6,210 nt of DNA. It comes from Deltaproteobacteria bacterium. GTDB lineage: Bacteria; Desulfobacterota; DSM-4660; Desulfatiglandales; HGW-15. Below the pieces are notes generated by a model. The model was not told the origin of the DNA. It did not search any database and was given only the letters and a program-made list of their open reading frames with translations. Of the stretch, positions 4,775-6,210 are shown in pieces. How positions within the stretch are numbered: the first letter of the stretch is position 1; each line of letters begins with the position of its first letter. The stretch spans positions 1 to 6,210 of the forward strand of contig DAOVAK010000179.1 in NCBI GenBank assembly GCA_030671095.1, read 5' to 3'. The position numbers were made by a program, and so were the translations under genes.

Positions 4775-4795
4775 GGGGAGTGGGGTGGGGTGGGG
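4775..4795 (+). other. G-quadruplex motif (four G4 runs)
   Basis: Four runs of GGGG are separated by loops AGT, T and T on the plus strand, the short-loop pattern that gives very stable parallel quadruplexes. It lies 17 nt beyond the cyclase stop codon, on the template strand for minus-strand transcription. It could pause polymerase or replication there and so act as a transcription boundary where no ordinary terminator is evident. The RNA copy would be C-rich. That it folds in vivo is inference. Confidence 0.6.
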
Positions 4796-4812
4796 ATGGT
4801 CATTTCATCATT

Positions 4813-5973
4813 CTAATCTGGACGGATCAAGCTGTATACCCTCACCTTTTCCTTCACATTCTTGAAGCGTTTGGGACCCCGGTCATGCAGAGTGATCTCC
4901 TTCTTGATCCGCTCTGCCGTCTCTGGCCCGACAAGGATGTCCCCATCCGTAGCGGAAGCCGCAATCCGTGCCGCCAGATTCGTTACAGGTCCTGTGGCGG
5001 TAAAAGTCATCCTTGTACCGGCTGCTCCGTGAAACCGGGTCATACCTACGGAGGCCATCCCGGAGTTGATCCCCATGTTCACGTCGATGGGTTGAAAGCG
5101 GCCTTTCAGTTCATCATTGATCTCTATCGTTCTGTTCCTGATCTCTAGGGCTGATCTTGAGGCGTCTAAGGCGTTTTCCTCGGGAGTGCCCTGGAAGATC
5201 ACCATCAGGCCATCTCCAGCCGTCTCGTTAATGTCTCCCTCATGAGCGTAGATCACATCCAAAAAAGAGGAGAAGTATTTCTCAATGATGAAGTTCACTT
5301 TCTCTTGTGTCAGGGATTCACTGATCTTCGTGTAGCCAGCCACATCCAAAAACAGGACAGAAACATCCACATCCCTTTTCTCCAGGGAAGGAGCGGATGG
5401 ATCCTTCTCCACGATCCGCTGCACAGTCTCCGGGACAAATGGCCGGAGATGTGTGAGGATTTGATCCATGTTAAGCTTTTCCTGTGCCATCCTCCAGTGG
5501 TTGCGGGTGTTAACGATGGCGTTGGTGGCAAGATCCGCCAGGTCTTTTAGCAGCGTTATGTCCAACTCGTTAAAAGAGTGCCCTTCCTTTGCAATGACGT
5601 CCAGTACCGCAAGTGGTTTTTTCCCATCATGTATGGGCAGCGCGACCTCACAGACGGGCTTTTCAGATCCATCCGTCGTGTCGTCGTCACGGTAAGAGCA
5701 CTGATAGGCAAGCGGCTGGTCGAGGACGCCCTCAATGGTTTTGCGGCCCCGTTTGCAGAGCTGACAATTGATTCGATTTTTGTACACCGCACAGTGCAGA
5801 GGCCGCGTATAATGCAGCGCCTCCTGGTCGAACATCAACAGGCACGCCTCCCGTGAACTGGGAACAGTCACTTTGGCTTCATCACGGATCATTTCCAGGA
5901 TATCTCCGATGTCTAGGGATGATGTGACCTTTTGCGCAACCCGAGACAGATTTTCAAAACTTTCCTTGTACAT
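4813..5973 (-). CDS. GAF domain class III adenylate/guanylate cyclase
   Basis: A 386-residue soluble signalling enzyme predicted to make a cyclic nucleotide from NTP. An N-terminal GAF-like sensor domain spans about 8-155, followed by a linker helix (about 156-185) and a class III cyclase domain (about 200-383). Catalytic features are D210 (VLFLDVAGYT) and D254 (AGDG) for metals, and N332 and R336 (TNLAAR) for transition-state stabilisation. The base-selecting position that is Lys in adenylate cyclases is E250 (INETAGDG), and the partner position is T325. Glu there is seen in guanylate cyclases, so substrate is open. The GAF part holds C61, C70xxC73, C92 and C108, possible metal or redox ligands. 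The ATG follows GAGGGG at 9 nt. It is separated from the oxygen-defence cluster by 583 bp and probably belongs to an upstream operon. Confidence 0.9.
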   Translation of the reverse strand: MYKESFENLSRVAQKVTSSLDIGDILEMIRDEAKVTVPSSREACLLMFDQEALHYTRPLHCAVYKNRINCQLCKRGRKTIEGVLDQPLAYQCSYRDDDTTDGSEKPVCEVALPIHDGKKPLAVLDVIAKEGHSFNELDITLLKDLADLATNAIVNTRNHWRMAQEKLNMDQILTHLRPFVPETVQRIVEKDPSAPSLEKRDVDVSVLFLDVAGYTKISESLTQEKVNFIIEKYFSSFLDVIYAHEGDINETAGDGLMVIFQGTPEENALDASRSALEIRNRTIEINDELKGRFQPIDVNMGINSGMASVGMTRFHGAAGTRMTFTATGPVTNLAARIAASATDGDILVGPETAERIKKEITLHDRGPKRFKNVKEKVRVYSLIRPD

Positions 5974-6020
5974 GATGTATTACCCCTCGTGGATGACCTG
6001 CAGGATATTAAGACCATCAA

Positions 6021-6209
6021 TTATTCCATGTCCTTGACGGCCTGAACCAACTCAAACCCTGCCTGATAGGCCTCTTCCAAATATTCTGGATGTTTTAACA
6101 CATCTCCCTCAAAATCTAAACCTCTGTACAGAAGTGATCTCCAGAGCTCTGTATCAAACGTTTCGAAGAAGTAGCGGATGGTGAGACGGACGCCGTCAAA
6201 TAGTTTTTT
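6021..6209 (-). CDS. C-terminal part of an unrecognised protein (partial)
   Basis: An open minus-strand frame enters from the right edge and ends at a TAA at 6021-6023, giving the last 62 residues of a protein whose start lies outside the window. The visible part is rich in acidic and aromatic residues (for example IRYFFETFDTELW and EYLEEAYQAGFELVQ), looks helical and soluble, and has no Cys motif or membrane segment. I do not recognise the family. It lies 47 nt upstream of the cyclase on the same strand, so co-transcription is likely and it may be a partner in the same signalling pathway. Confidence 0.6.
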   Translation of the reverse strand, partial: KKLFDGVRLTIRYFFETFDTELWRSLLYRGLDFEGDVLKHPEYLEEAYQAGFELVQAVKDME

Positions 6210-6210
6210 C

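Noticed and set aside
5242..5856. Plus-strand frames antisense to the cyclase
   Set aside because: The cyclase frame explains the region with GAF and catalytic motifs. The opposite frames mutually overlap and are uninformative.
1..6210. CRISPR array, tRNA, rRNA, insertion sequence or prophage
   Set aside because: No regularly spaced repeats, tRNA-like cloverleaf, transposase or integrase frames were seen; the genes are a coherent set in one direction.

Overview
The window looks like a chromosomal segment of an anaerobic bacterium, most likely a sulfate-reducing or syntrophic member of the Desulfobacterota (former Deltaproteobacteria). The reason is its gene content: rubrerythrin, two-iron desulfoferrodoxin, a rubredoxin with a C-x4-C first knuckle, ferritin and PerR, with no catalase. 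This taxonomy is an inference from content, not from a marker gene. All supported genes lie on the minus strand, so transcription runs from right to left.

Right part (4813-6210): the C-terminal 62 codons of an unrecognised protein, then after 47 bp a 386-residue GAF plus class III nucleotide cyclase. The cyclase keeps both metal aspartates and the transition-state Asn/Arg. It carries Glu where adenylate cyclases have the adenine-selecting Lys, and its GAF domain holds a Cys cluster. Just past its stop is a strong G-quadruplex motif on the plus (template) strand.

Middle gap (4230-4812): a gene-poor 583 bp. It contains a minus-strand promoter (perfect TTGACA) whose -10 and start region lie under an AT-rich dyad, a likely Fur/PerR-family operator. 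From there runs an apparent leader of about 300 nt towards rubrerythrin. The leader includes a GC-richer stretch with several possible hairpins, which also encodes a 54-codon open frame of uncertain status.

Left part (146-4229): eight consecutive same-strand genes forming an oxygen-defence cluster. They are rubrerythrin, an exported TlpA-like thioredoxin-fold protein, an exported one-cysteine peroxiredoxin, PerR, thiol peroxidase Tpx, desulfoferrodoxin (superoxide reductase), ferritin and rubredoxin. The proposed logic is as follows. Desulfoferrodoxin reduces superoxide to peroxide. Rubrerythrin and Tpx reduce cytoplasmic peroxide. The exported TlpA-like/peroxiredoxin pair handles peroxide outside the inner membrane. 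Rubredoxin supplies electrons, ferritin sequesters iron, and PerR senses peroxide and represses the set. Gaps range from a 4-nt overlap to 74 nt, so one operon is plausible, perhaps with internal processing or attenuation hairpins. The first ~145 bp hold two inverted repeats and possibly the start of another, hydrophobic, reading frame cut by the window edge.
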